From an uncultured Clostridia bacterium (GTDB taxonomy: Bacteria; Bacillota; Clostridia; TANB77; CAG-508): 55,447 nucleotides of DNA. The notes under the pieces were generated by a model. The model was not told where the DNA came from. It did no database searches and saw nothing but the letters and a program-made list of their open reading frames with translations. Position numbers and translations under genes: made by a program. Shown one piece after another: positions 16,013 through 24,837 of this stretch. The DNA lies in the NCBI GenBank assembly GCA_947626885.1, contig CANQTX010000009.1, forward strand, positions 1 to 55,447, in the 5' to 3' direction. Within the stretch, counting starts at the first letter, position 1, and each line of letters opens with the position of its first letter.

Positions 16013-17604
16013 GGCAAATCTCCTTCTATTGTAACATGAACATTTGCTCCATTTCGTGAACCACTAGTTGATTTTACATTTGTTAAAATTCCTTGTGTCT
16101 TTAATACTGCAGTAAAATATCCTAGTTGTTCATACTGTTCAGCTTGTGCTTCTATTACAATATGTGTATTTTGAGAATTTCGAATAGAATTAATTTTAAC
16201 TTTTTGTGGAATAGCAAACATAATTCCATTTAATAAATTTGGTATAGAATCTTTTTCTACAATTCTTGTTTTAGCAGTATTATCTTGTGATTCACTTAAG
16301 GAATAATAGCTATCTATCGCATTTGTATAAAAATTCGTTTTTGCATTAATTTTTTCTAAGTCTGCATTCATTAAATTTAATTGTGCAGAAGTTTTACTTG
16401 CAGCTTCTGCAATTTCCACTCTTTTATCTTCCATCTGTTTATCAATTCTATTACTAGACCAAATAAATGCTAATATAATAATCAGCAGTGCAAAGCAACC
16501 TCGTAGCATTAGTTTTTCGCCTATATCTAACGTATCTGTTACAATGCTTCTAAAATTAATTTGTTTAGGATCTGGTATACCTGTTATACCAGCAACAGTC
16601 CTTCCATTTAAAAAGTTCAATTCTTTTTTTAAATATCCTAAACCATCTAATGCTAAAGCAATAGCTGAGTTTACCTCTATATACTCTTTAATAGATATTT
16701 TAACTGATGAACTTTCCAAAAAAAATGGCTTCAAAATTTCACATTTTACATTAATCATATATTCTTGAAAATATAAATCTATATTATTAATTGCTGTTCC
16801 CAAACCTGTAATATATACTTTATTAATATTAACAAATGAATTATCAATAATTTTTTTACACTCTGTTGCTATTTTGTATAAAGTAGGCATTACATCTTCT
16901 AAATGTTCATTTTCTTCTGTATTAAGGCCTTGTGTTTCTTGTGTATAGATGGTTATGTTTTTGCACACTTCATAAGCTTTCTTAATAGAATTTTCCGTTT
17001 TATCAATTTTCTCTAGAATCTTTCCCATGCCTTCTTTTATGGTTTCTATACTGTAAATTTGTCCTTCTACAATGGTTGTAATTTGTGTTTCGTCTTCTAT
17101 ATTAATAATAGCAATATTGTCTTTTTCTTTAATATCCAATAAATTAGTAATACTTGTTGAAATTGGTGTCATAGAATGAATTTTACTTGTATTCAAATAT
17201 TGTATTTTCTTATTAATGTCTGTTTTATGGGCTGCTATATGCAGTACCTTGTATTTTTCTTGATTTTCTTTCGTACGCATCAAAATATATCTTGTTTCTA
17301 ATGTATTCTTATTTATTTTTCTTTCATTGCAAATCATTTCAAATTCAATATCAACTGATTTTTTAATATCATTTTTATTAAGCATAGAAAAAACATCAAA
17401 ATAATTATACATTTCGTTAGAAATATTGATACAAACCGGAATTTTATAACTATATGTTTCATTAATTACTTTTTTAATTGCTTCTCCTAAATCTTCATAA
17501 AATTCTATATTGAAAGCTTCCACTTTTATTAAATCTTTTTCTTTACGAACTTTTGCATATTTAATTAGGTCATCTTCTACATATATCCCTAAACAACTTG
17601 CCAT
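16009..17604 (-). CDS. PilM-PilN fusion protein
   Basis: 531 residues. The first ~350 residues look like PilM, an actin-like cytoplasmic ATPase: they start LGIYVEDDLIKYAKV, have INIEDETQITTIVEG near residue 163 and VYITGLGTAINNID near residue 258. A single membrane helix follows (about 365-385, GCFALLIIILAFIW), then a coiled coil and a small C-terminal domain as in PilN. Normally PilM binds the cytoplasmic tail of PilN, so a fusion is structurally reasonable. First gene of the pilus operon. Confidence 0.75.
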   Translation of the reverse strand: MASCLGIYVEDDLIKYAKVRKEKDLIKVEAFNIEFYEDLGEAIKKVINETYSYKIPVCINISNEMYNYFDVFSMLNKNDIKKSVDIEFEMICNERKINKNTLETRYILMRTKENQEKYKVLHIAAHKTDINKKIQYLNTSKIHSMTPISTSITNLLDIKEKDNIAIINIEDETQITTIVEGQIYSIETIKEGMGKILEKIDKTENSIKKAYEVCKNITIYTQETQGLNTEENEHLEDVMPTLYKIATECKKIIDNSFVNINKVYITGLGTAINNIDLYFQEYMINVKCEILKPFFLESSSVKISIKEYIEVNSAIALALDGLGYLKKELNFLNGRTVAGITGIPDPKQINFRSIVTDTLDIGEKLMLRGCFALLIIILAFIWSSNRIDKQMEDKRVEIAEAASKTSAQLNLMNADLEKINAKTNFYTNAIDSYYSLSESQDNTAKTRIVEKDSIPNLLNGIMFAIPQKVKINSIRNSQNTHIVIEAQAEQYEQLGYFTAVLKTQGILTNVKSTSGSRNGANVHVTIEGDLP

Positions 17605-17686
17605 TCTTCTTCTCCTTTGTTTTACTCTATAACTATTATCTTATTATTTCGAAAAATTATTACATAATACTCTCAATATATACATA

Positions 17687-17715
17687 TTTATATATTTTAT
17701 TTCATAAAACGTCAA
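17687..17715 (-). promoter_or_regulatory. Promoter of the pilus operon
   Basis: Minus-strand TTGACG (17715-17710), 17-base spacer, TATAAA (17692-17687), about 80 bases before the pilM-pilN start. It is the best vegetative-type promoter in the 309-base gap that separates the pilus operon from the divergent spore operon. Confidence 0.65.
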
Positions 17716-17731
17716 TAGGTTTTACAAAAGA

Positions 17732-17766
17732 GTAATTGAAATGTAATGCATTTGTAATAAAGTAAT
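17732..17766. promoter_or_regulatory. Phased GTAAT repeats upstream of the pilus promoter
   Basis: GTAAT occurs at 17732, 17743, 17754 and 17762 (spacings 11, 11 and 8 bases), beginning 17 bases upstream of the pilus -35 box. Direct repeats on one helical face suggest an activator binding site. No regulator can be named. Confidence 0.35.
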
Positions 17767-17852
17767 ACAAAACCCATTTTCCGCAAAATAATGCTTAAAT
17801 TTTTATTTGTTATATCATATTTATTCACTTATTAATATTAACAATTTTCTTT

Positions 17853-17882
17853 GAATAATAAATACAATTTTAGGAAATTATA
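17853..17882 (+). promoter_or_regulatory. Possible forespore (SigG-like) promoter
   Basis: GAATA (17853-17857), 18-base spacer, AATTATA (17876-17882) ahead of the dodecin-spoVA operon. This is close to the SigF/SigG pattern but lacks the C of the CAT box. spoVA operons are forespore genes in Bacillus, which supports the reading. Confidence 0.35.
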
Positions 17883-17913
17883 TTATTGATTATTTTTTAA
17901 GGAGGTATTTTTT

Positions 17914-18156
17914 ATGAATACAGAAAAACATATTAAAGTAACAGGATATTCTAACGTTTCTTGGAAAGATGCTATTGTAAAAACCATTCAGGAAGCAGGA
18001 AAAACATTGAATCATCTTTCCATGGTAAGAGTATTACAACAAGACGCAAGAATTGCTAATGGAAAAATTATCGAATATATCGTTGATTTGGATCTTTCAT
18101 TTTTTATAGAAAAACAAGAAGATACACAAACTTCTGAGGATTCTGATAATATGTAA
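17914..18156 (+). CDS. Dodecin-family flavin-binding protein
   Basis: 80 residues with the dodecin pattern: HIKVTGYSNVSWKDAIVKTIQEAGKTL, then MVRVLQQDARIANGKIIEYIVDLDLSF, matching the small beta-alpha-beta-beta fold that assembles into dodecamers and stores flavin. A 13-residue acidic tail follows. AAGGAGG precedes the ATG. Only 13 bases separate it from spoVAC, so it is the first gene of the spoVA operon, an unexpected place for a dodecin. Confidence 0.85.
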   Translation: MNTEKHIKVTGYSNVSWKDAIVKTIQEAGKTLNHLSMVRVLQQDARIANGKIIEYIVDLDLSFFIEKQEDTQTSEDSDNM

Positions 18157-18169
18157 AGGAGATGGTATT

Positions 18170-18634
18170 TTGAAACCAATACAAAGTAAAGAAGAGTACC
18201 AAACTTATGTAGAAACCAAAAGTCCTAATTCTCCTATTATAAAAGACTGTTTTAATGCTTTTTGGGTAGGTGGATGTATTTGTGCTATTGGCCAAATCAT
18301 TTTTGAAATTTGTAAAATACGTGGTATTGATGAAACAAATTCTTATACAATTGTTTCTATGCTCTTAATCTTCTTAAGTGCCTTTTTAACAGGATTAAAT
18401 ATTTTCAATAAAATTGGAAAATTTGCAGGAGCTGGTTCTTTAATTCCTATAACAGGATTCGCTAATTCTATTGTATCCCCTGCTATGGAATATAAATCTG
18501 AAGGATATGTTATGGGTGTTGGTGCTAAAATGTTTACCGTTGCTGGTCCTGTTTTGGTATATGGTATTTCGTCTAGTATTATTGTAGGACTCATTTATAT
18601 TATTTTTCATACACAATCTATCACATTAATTTAA
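18170..18634 (+). CDS. spoVAC: Stage V sporulation protein AC
   Basis: Membrane protein of the SpoVA complex, the spore inner-membrane channel for dipicolinic acid (in Bacillus SpoVAC is mechanosensitive). 154 residues with four to five hydrophobic segments. Conserved features include FWVGGCICAIGQIIF near residue 26, GAGSLIPITGFANSIVSPAMEYKSEGYVMG split across the middle, and MFTVAGPVLVYG. It starts with TTG at 18170, preceded by GGAG at good spacing. Confidence 0.95.
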   Translation: MKPIQSKEEYQTYVETKSPNSPIIKDCFNAFWVGGCICAIGQIIFEICKIRGIDETNSYTIVSMLLIFLSAFLTGLNIFNKIGKFAGAGSLIPITGFANSIVSPAMEYKSEGYVMGVGAKMFTVAGPVLVYGISSSIIVGLIYIIFHTQSITLI

Positions 18635-18657
18635 CAATAGAATAGGAGATGATTTTT

Positions 18658-19662
18658 ATTAAAAAAGTTGGAAATCAAAGTTATATATTAAGCAAGCCCG
18701 TCAATATTGCATCCACTGCCTCTATTGTAGGTCCCAAAGAAAAAAATGGTCCATTACATCAATTTTTTGACCAATGCTTAGAAGATGAATTTTGGGGTGA
18801 AAAAAGTTGGGAAAAAGCAGAAAGTAAAATTATAAAAGAAACGGTTAATATGGCAATTGCAAAATCTGGTATTCCTTCAAAAGATATTGATTTTTGCTTT
18901 GCAGGAGATTTACTAAATCAATGTATCGCCTCTTCTTTTGGTCTTAGAGAAAGTAATATTCCTTTTTTAGGAATGTTTGGTGCTTGTTCCACTTTCATTG
19001 AATCTATGCTAACAGGTTCTGTATTTATTGATGGAGATTTTGCAACAAATGTTATTTGTGCCGCTTCTAGTCATTTTTGTAGCGCAGAAAAACAATTTCG
19101 TTTTCCACTAGAACTAGGTAATCAAAGGCCTCAAACCAGTCAATGGACTGTAACTGGATCTGGATGTGCTATTTTAACCAAAGAAGGAACCGGTCCGTAT
19201 GTTACAACCCTTACCCCTGGAAAAATTGTAGATATGGGTATTAAAGATGCCAATAACATGGGAGCTGCTATGGCAGGAGCTGCTGAAGATACATTACTAA
19301 CACATTTTCAAGATACTGGAAGGGCACCAAGTTATTATGATGCTATTTTTACAGGAGATTTAGGTCATGTTGGAAAAGATATTTTAATTGATTTAGCTGG
19401 TTCTAAAGGTTATAATATAAAATCCAATTATAATGATTGTGGTGTGCTGATTTTCGATAAAGAAAATCAAGATACGCACTCTGGTGGTTCCGGATGTGGT
19501 TGTATTGCAAGTGTCTTCGCCGGTTATATTTATCAAATGTTACAACAAAAAAAATATAGACGTGTACTCATGATTGCAACAGGTGCTCTTATGAATTCCA
19601 CTAGTTCTCAACAAGGAGAAAGTATTCCTGGTATTGCACATGCTATTAGTATTGAAGTATAG
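18658..19662 (+). CDS. spoVAD: Stage V sporulation protein AD (probable ATT start)
   Basis: Thiolase-fold DPA-binding protein of the SpoVA complex. Typical blocks are AGDLLNQC, FGACSTFIESM, AASSHFCSAEKQFRFP, TGSGCAIL, TGDLGHVG and HSGGSGCGC. An ATG at 18649 is in frame but immediately abuts its GGAG (18645-18648), leaving no spacing. The ATT at 18658 has a 9-base spacing and makes the protein begin MKKVGNQ, which lines up with the usual family start (compare MKLTGKQ in Bacillus, from memory). I therefore favour ATT, giving about 334 residues. Confidence 0.9.
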   Translation: MKKVGNQSYILSKPVNIASTASIVGPKEKNGPLHQFFDQCLEDEFWGEKSWEKAESKIIKETVNMAIAKSGIPSKDIDFCFAGDLLNQCIASSFGLRESNIPFLGMFGACSTFIESMLTGSVFIDGDFATNVICAASSHFCSAEKQFRFPLELGNQRPQTSQWTVTGSGCAILTKEGTGPYVTTLTPGKIVDMGIKDANNMGAAMAGAAEDTLLTHFQDTGRAPSYYDAIFTGDLGHVGKDILIDLAGSKGYNIKSNYNDCGVLIFDKENQDTHSGGSGCGCIASVFAGYIYQMLQQKKYRRVLMIATGALMNSTSSQQGESIPGIAHAISIEV

Positions 19663-19673
19663 GAGGTGATAGT

Positions 19674-20042
19674 ATGGATTGGTTTATGGTATTAAAAGCA
19701 TTTATTACTGGTGGTATTATATGTATTATAGGACAAGTCCTAATTGATAAAACCAAACTTACTCCTGCTCGTATACTAGTTGCTTTTGTTACGGCTGGTG
19801 CCATTTTAGGAGGACTTGGATGGTATAAATATTTAATTGATTTTGCAGGCTGTGGTGCAACAGTTCCCCTTACCGGTTTTGGCAATTTACTTGCTAAAGG
19901 TACTATTACAGAAGTGCATTCTTCTGGATTAATCGGTGCTTTTACAGGAGGTATTAAAGCTGCTTCTGGTGGTATTGCCGCAGCTATATTCTTCGGATAT
20001 ATTGCTTCTCTCGTATCAAAACCTAAAATCAAAAAACAATAA
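19674..20042 (+). CDS. spoVAE: Stage V sporulation protein AE
   Basis: 122-residue polytopic membrane protein of the SpoVA channel complex (the SpoVAEb type). Features are AFITGGIICIIGQVLIDKT at the start, GAILGGLGWYKYLIDFAGCGATVPLTGFGNLLAKG in two pieces, and GAFTGGIKAASGGIAAAIFFGY near the end. AGGAGG precedes the ATG by 7 bases. It ends the dodecin-spoVA operon and is followed by a strong terminator. A spoVAEa homologue is absent, as in many Clostridia. Confidence 0.94.
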   Translation: MDWFMVLKAFITGGIICIIGQVLIDKTKLTPARILVAFVTAGAILGGLGWYKYLIDFAGCGATVPLTGFGNLLAKGTITEVHSSGLIGAFTGGIKAASGGIAAAIFFGYIASLVSKPKIKKQ

Positions 20043-20051
20043 AGTTGTTAT

Positions 20052-20104
20052 AAAAAAGGTATATTCTTAAATCTAATATCTTAATTAAGAATATACCTTT
20101 TTTA
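20052..20104 (+). terminator. Terminator of the spoVA operon
   Basis: AAAAAAGGTATATTCTTAA (20052-20070) pairs with its complement at 20085-20104 and ends in a T run, 10 bases after spoVAE. Confidence 0.9.
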
Positions 20105-20186
20105 TAAGACATGATATATCTTGCCAATATTTTTCATTTCTTTATTTAACATTTGTTTATATGTTATTAATATATTTTTTAAAAAA

Positions 20187-20259
20187 CGAACATTTTTTCG
20201 AAAATGTATTGACAAGAAAAATATTTTTGTGTAAAATAAAACAAACAAACATTTGTGCA
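20187..20259 (+). promoter_or_regulatory. Promoter flanked by LexA-like palindromes
   Basis: TTGACA (20209-20214), 17-base spacer, TAAAAT (20232-20237) gives a near-perfect promoter for the metallopeptidase gene. CGAACATTTTTTCG (20187-20200) lies just upstream and CAAACATTTGTGCA (20246-20259) just downstream. Both resemble the Gram-positive LexA box CGAACnnnnGTTCG with mismatches. The promoter is clear; the operators are tentative. Confidence 0.6.
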
Positions 20260-20302
20260 AACATTTATTTTTTTTAAAATACTAATCTGGAGGATCAATT
20301 AT

Positions 20303-20908
20303 ATGAATATTTTTTCTAAAACATCAACAAAATCAAGTAAAATTTTCATGTCTACAATGGCAAAATCTATCAATCAAAATCATTTTACTTTAGATACTTT
20401 CATCTTAGGAAAAGATGAAACTTTAAAACCCAAATTCACTAAAATTTTTGATGTTAATTATGCAGTACATGTTTATTATTTAAGAATCCAACATCCTGAA
20501 TTAAATCTTGAAAATAATACTATTATTATTTACTTACCTATACAATATAAAAATAACAATAATCAAACATTGCTAAATATTATCTTAGAAAAAATGTATA
20601 CAAAAATTGCCGAAAATGAAATTGAAAATATGATGGAAAAAGCAAGACATATATTGGGTTTTGCACCCGAAAATTATGAAATCAAAAAAATATCAAGTAG
20701 TCTTGCTACATGCAATAAAGATACTCAAACAATTACTTTTTCTCCTAATATTGTAATGTATGCTAAAAATATAATAGAATATATTGTATTTCATGAGTTC
20801 TGTCATTTAAAATATAAAACACATTCTCAAAAATTTTATAAAATTCTTGCAGAATATTTTCCTAATTATCAAAAATTAGATAAACAATTATGTAATTTAA
20901 AATATTAG
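20303..20908 (+). CDS. YgjP-like zinc metallopeptidase domain protein
   Basis: 201 residues with a C-terminal metallopeptidase motif, VFHEFCHLKYKTHSQKFY (HEFCH with the third ligand position following), characteristic of the YgjP/DUF45 (M48-like) family. FHEFCHL is the zinc helix. The N-terminal half has no recognised domain. The reading frame is open back to 20255, but GGAGG at 20289-20293 selects the ATG at 20303. It stands alone between terminators and has its own strong promoter. Substrate unknown. Confidence 0.8.
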   Translation: MNIFSKTSTKSSKIFMSTMAKSINQNHFTLDTFILGKDETLKPKFTKIFDVNYAVHVYYLRIQHPELNLENNTIIIYLPIQYKNNNNQTLLNIILEKMYTKIAENEIENMMEKARHILGFAPENYEIKKISSSLATCNKDTQTITFSPNIVMYAKNIIEYIVFHEFCHLKYKTHSQKFYKILAEYFPNYQKLDKQLCNLKY

Positions 20909-20917
20909 AAGTTATAT

Positions 20918-20962
20918 AAAAAAACGACTAACAAATTCTTATATTTTGTTAGTCGTTTTTTT
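20918..20962. terminator. Bidirectional terminator
   Basis: AAAAAAACGACTAACAAA (20918-20935) pairs with 20945-20962. It lies between the convergent metallopeptidase gene and leuS and serves both. Confidence 0.9.
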
Positions 20963-21032
20963 ATTCAATATTAACATTTATTCATTTTTTCCAAACACTA
21001 AAATCCTATATCTAACGATATGCTATTATACA

Positions 21033-23540
21033 CTATTTTACAACAATATTATAAATTCTACCTTTCACATAAATTTCTTTGACAACTGTTTTTCCTTCTA
21101 TTGCTTTTTGTGCTATGTCATTAGCATCTACAATTGCTTTTACTTCTGCTTGATTAGCATCTTTTGGAACAGTAATAACCACTTTTACTCTTCCGTTAAC
21201 TTGTACAGGAATTTCTATCTCATCATCAATTGTTTTTGCTTCATCATAAGTAGGCCAGGGTGTTTCATTGATGGTTTTATCCTCTCCTAATAATTGATAC
21301 AATTCTTCTGTCATATGTGGTGCAAAAGGATTTAACAATTGTAAAAAGGTTTTATATTCTGCTTTATTAATTTTCTTGTCTTTATAAAATTCATTTGTCA
21401 TCTTCATAAATTCTGCAACTGCTGTATTAAACTTCATTTCTTCAATATCTGATGAAACTTTTTTAATAGCTTTGTGCATCATTTTTTCATGTTCTGGAGA
21501 ATATTCATCCCCCTCTACTAAAATATCTTGTAAATGCCAAACTCTATCTAGGAATTTACCACATCCTCTAATGCTTTCCATAGACCATGGTGCAGTTTGA
21601 TCAAATGGTCCCATAAACATTTCATAAACTCTAAATGTATCTGCTCCAAATTCTTTAACAATGTCATCTGGGTTAATAACATTTCCCTTTGATTTAGACA
21701 TCTTCTCCCCATTTCCACCTAAAATCATTCCATGAGAAGTACGTTTTTGATATGGCTCTTTTGTTGGAACAACACCTATATCATATAAGAACTTATGCCA
21801 AAATCTTGAGTATAATAAGTGAAGTGTTGTATGCTCCATTCCACCATTATACCAGTCAATTGGTGACCAATATTCTAAAGCTTCTTTTGAGGCTAATGCT
21901 TCATCATTATGAGGATCCATGTATCTTAAAAAATACCACGAAGATCCTGCCCATTGTGGCATTGTATCTGTTTCACGTTTTGCTTCTTTTCCACAACAAG
22001 GGCATTTCGTTTTAATCCATTCTGTTTGTTTGGCCAATGGAGATTCTCCATTTTCTCCTGGCTCATAATCTTCTATATCTGGTAATACTAAAGGAAGTTC
22101 TGATTCCGGAATAGGATTCCAACCACAATCTTCACAATATACCATAGGAATTGGCTCTCCCCAATACCTTTGTCTAGAGAATACCCAATCACGTAGTTTA
22201 TAATTAACCTTTCTTTTTCCTAATCCCTTTTCTTCAATATATTGTATTGCTTTTTGAATAGCCTCTTTGGAAGTTAAACCATCTAAAAATTCCGAATTAA
22301 TAGCAATTCCATTATCAACATCTGTAAAGGCTTGTTCTAATACCATATGATTCTTAGATATTGTGGTTGTATTCTCTGTATTACTTTTTTCTTTTTCCCT
22401 AATCACTTGTTTGATTGGTAAATTAAATTTTTGAGCAAATTCAAAATCCCTATCATCATGTGCTGGCACTGCCATAATAGCACCTGTTCCATAAGTAATT
22501 AATACATAATCAGAAATCCAAATAGGAATTGCTTCGTTTGTTAAAGGATTGATTGCTTTAATACCTTTTATTTCAACACCCGTTTTTTCTTTATTTAATT
22601 CTGCTCTTTCAAAATCAGATTTTAGAGCAGCTTTTTCTTTGTAAGAATTTACTTCCTCTATATTTATAATACTATCTGCATATTTTTTAATTAACTCATG
22701 CTCTGGAGCAACAACCATATATGTTGCACCAAAAATAGTATCTGGTCTTGTTGTATAAATGCATAAATAGTCTTTTTCAGTATTTATCTTTTCTACTTTT
22801 GCATTTGCATTTACTACAATATCTTTCTCAGAAGCAATTGGGAAATTGACTTCTGCACCTTCACTTCTTCCTATCCAATTCTTTTGTTGGGCTTTTATCT
22901 TATCTAAAAAATCGATACCGTCTAAATCATCTATTAACCTCTGGGCATATTCCGTTATTTTTAACATCCATTGAGATTTCTCTTTTTGTACAACAGGACT
23001 ACCACATCTTTCACAAACACCATTAACAACTTCTTCATTTGCCAAACCAACTTTACATCCTGTGCAGAAATTAATTGGCATGGTTGCTTTGTAAGCTAAT
23101 CCTTTTTTATATAGTTGAATAAAAATCCATTGGGTCCATTTATAATAATTCGGATCTGTTGTATTAACCTCTCTTGACCAATCAAAAGAAAAACCTAGCG
23201 ATTTTAATTGTTCTCTAAAATGATTCACATTGTTTTCCGTTGTTATTTTAGGATGTACATGATTTTTAATTGCATAATTTTCCGCTGGGAGTCCGAAAGC
23301 ATCAAAACCAATTGGATATAAAACATTATATCCCTCCATTCTTTTCTTTCTTGCTATAATATCTAATGCCGTATAACTTCTTGGGTGTCCTACATGCAAA
23401 CCTTGCCCTGAAGGATATGGAAATTCAATTAAGCCATACCATTTCTTTTTATTGGCAAAATCTTGTTTTGCATGAAATGTTCCTTCTTTTTCCCATTTAT
23501 TTTGCCATTTTTGTTCTACTTCTTTAAAATTATATGCCAT
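21033..23540 (-). CDS. leuS: Leucine--tRNA ligase
   Basis: Class I synthetase of 835 residues charging tRNA-Leu. The HIGH motif is HVGH near residue 48 (after PYPSGQGL), KMSKS is [10 protein letters not shown] near residue 625, and the CP1 editing domain includes [13 protein letters not shown]. Zinc-type CxxC pairs are at CTGC/CERC (around residue 160-180) and CEDC/CPCC. It has its own promoter and no T-box leader is visible in the short upstream region. Confidence 0.97.
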   Translation of the reverse strand: MAYNFKEVEQKWQNKWEKEGTFHAKQDFANKKKWYGLIEFPYPSGQGLHVGHPRSYTALDIIARKKRMEGYNVLYPIGFDAFGLPAENYAIKNHVHPKITTENNVNHFREQLKSLGFSFDWSREVNTTDPNYYKWTQWIFIQLYKKGLAYKATMPINFCTGCKVGLANEEVVNGVCERCGSPVVQKEKSQWMLKITEYAQRLIDDLDGIDFLDKIKAQQKNWIGRSEGAEVNFPIASEKDIVVNANAKVEKINTEKDYLCIYTTRPDTIFGATYMVVAPEHELIKKYADSIINIEEVNSYKEKAALKSDFERAELNKEKTGVEIKGIKAINPLTNEAIPIWISDYVLITYGTGAIMAVPAHDDRDFEFAQKFNLPIKQVIREKEKSNTENTTTISKNHMVLEQAFTDVDNGIAINSEFLDGLTSKEAIQKAIQYIEEKGLGKRKVNYKLRDWVFSRQRYWGEPIPMVYCEDCGWNPIPESELPLVLPDIEDYEPGENGESPLAKQTEWIKTKCPCCGKEAKRETDTMPQWAGSSWYFLRYMDPHNDEALASKEALEYWSPIDWYNGGMEHTTLHLLYSRFWHKFLYDIGVVPTKEPYQKRTSHGMILGGNGEKMSKSKGNVINPDDIVKEFGADTFRVYEMFMGPFDQTAPWSMESIRGCGKFLDRVWHLQDILVEGDEYSPEHEKMMHKAIKKVSSDIEEMKFNTAVAEFMKMTNEFYKDKKINKAEYKTFLQLLNPFAPHMTEELYQLLGEDKTINETPWPTYDEAKTIDDEIEIPVQVNGRVKVVITVPKDANQAEVKAIVDANDIAQKAIEGKTVVKEIYVKGRIYNIVVK

Positions 23541-23578
23541 TTGCTTTCACTCCTCTTTACTTCTTTATAATGTTTAAT

Positions 23579-23607
23579 ATTATATAACAGTATTTCTTTT
23601 TTTTCAA
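23579..23607 (-). promoter_or_regulatory. Promoter of leuS
   Basis: Minus-strand TTGAAA (23607-23602), 17-base spacer, TATAAT (23584-23579), about 40 bases before the leuS start. Confidence 0.75.
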
Positions 23608-23642
23608 GTGCAAAATACCTCTTATACAATTACCATAAAATA

Positions 23643-23671
23643 TTTACAAATATTACAAATAGTGGTATAAT
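23643..23671 (+). promoter_or_regulatory. Promoter of the secreted protein gene
   Basis: TTTACA (23643-23648), 17-base spacer, TATAAT (23666-23671). It would give a leader of about 145 bases before the GTG at 23823. Confidence 0.6.
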
Positions 23672-23822
23672 ATATTCGAAAACATTTCAATTTTGTTTAT
23701 TTTGTGAATAACTATTATTTAGCAATCACAAATAAAATCAAAAATGATTTGTTATAGCCATACTATTTTATAGTGTGATGATTTCTAAGGCACATTTTTT
23801 TTGACTTAAGGAGGTTTGCATA

Positions 23823-24737
23823 GTGAGAAAAATACTAACATTGGTTATAGTTTTGCTTTCTACCTGTCTGGTAACAATTCCGGCGACTTCTATATCTGCT
23901 GCTTCAAAAACAACCCCCTACGGCTTTGTTTGGCAGGACGATAACACCAGTGATTGGAATATCCAGTATTACACATATAACTACAATGATGGCGGTTATA
24001 TGATTAGTGATCGGGTAGTGCTTTCAGGCACAAAGCTATACGATAAGAACGGTGATGAGATTGTAAGTAACGTCGAAACATTCAGCAACGAAAAAAAGCC
24101 TACAGTCATTTTTAAAGACTCAAAATTGTATTTTATTCTTTCCGATGGGACGATCGGCAAGATGACAAGTTCAACGAGTAGCAATTACTCAGTGACTACT
24201 GTCAAATACAATAACGGATATTTTACACTCGATGATAACGACATCGGAGAAAGCGTCCGTACAACAAATTCTAAATCCACTTCACTCAATAATCTCTCGT
24301 TTAAATCAACAAAACGTAGAGTAGATGGTGGAACTATTTCAAATTCCAGTTCTTCTAATGACAATCGTTCTAAAAACAGAGTAGATATGTATTCCTACGA
24401 TGATGATAGAATCGCTTACGAAGCTTTCAAAAACGGGCGATCCGTTCATCTCGTTATTTGCAAGGATCATAATGTTTGGTCTGAGAAAAATCAGAAACTT
24501 ATATCTGATTCTTGCGTGGGAGCTAAATTTGTTGGCTTCACACGAGAATACACTACAGTTCTGTACAGTAATGCAGGCTACCTGTATTATTATCTTGATA
24601 ATGATACAAATTATGCCTCTCCCAAAAAAGTTCGCGTAGGAGAAATTTTGGAATTCGGTAAGGACTCCAATGGGTTTATAACTCAAATAACTGATAGTAA
24701 AAGGACTCAGTCGATAGGGAAATTCATTGACGAGTAA
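23823..24737 (+). CDS. Secreted protein of unknown function
   Basis: 304 residues starting with GTG after AAGGAGG. A classic signal peptide (MRKILTLVIVLLSTCLV, cleavage probably after SISA near residue 27) is followed by an acidic/polar, tyrosine-rich region with KLYFILSDGTIGKM and GYLYYYLDND, suggestive of repeated beta-strand blades. No domain is recognised. Codon use is visibly richer in G and C (many CGG, GGC, ACG and CTC codons) than the surrounding genes, so it may have been acquired. Bounded by its own promoter and a GC-rich hairpin. Confidence 0.8.
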   Translation: MRKILTLVIVLLSTCLVTIPATSISAASKTTPYGFVWQDDNTSDWNIQYYTYNYNDGGYMISDRVVLSGTKLYDKNGDEIVSNVETFSNEKKPTVIFKDSKLYFILSDGTIGKMTSSTSSNYSVTTVKYNNGYFTLDDNDIGESVRTTNSKSTSLNNLSFKSTKRRVDGGTISNSSSSNDNRSKNRVDMYSYDDDRIAYEAFKNGRSVHLVICKDHNVWSEKNQKLISDSCVGAKFVGFTREYTTVLYSNAGYLYYYLDNDTNYASPKKVRVGEILEFGKDSNGFITQITDSKRTQSIGKFIDE

Positions 24738-24777
24738 ACTCTATCCTGAATGACTTTACTTTGCCTTAGAAAATCAT

Positions 24778-24804
24778 AACGGTGCGCTTTTTAAGCGCAC
24801 CGTT
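24778..24804 (+). terminator. GC-rich hairpin after the secreted protein gene
   Basis: AACGGTGCGC (24778-24787) pairs perfectly with 24795-24804 around a 7-base loop. The following T run is poor, but the stem is much stronger than others in the window and matches the different base composition of the gene. Confidence 0.7.
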
Positions 24805-24837
24805 GCTCATTATTTTATAAATATTCTATTTATAATT

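Noticed and set aside
23541..23640. T-box leader for leuS
   Set aside because: The promoter is only ~40 bases upstream of the start; no specifier stem or TGGNACC antiterminator element. None was seen before gltX either.
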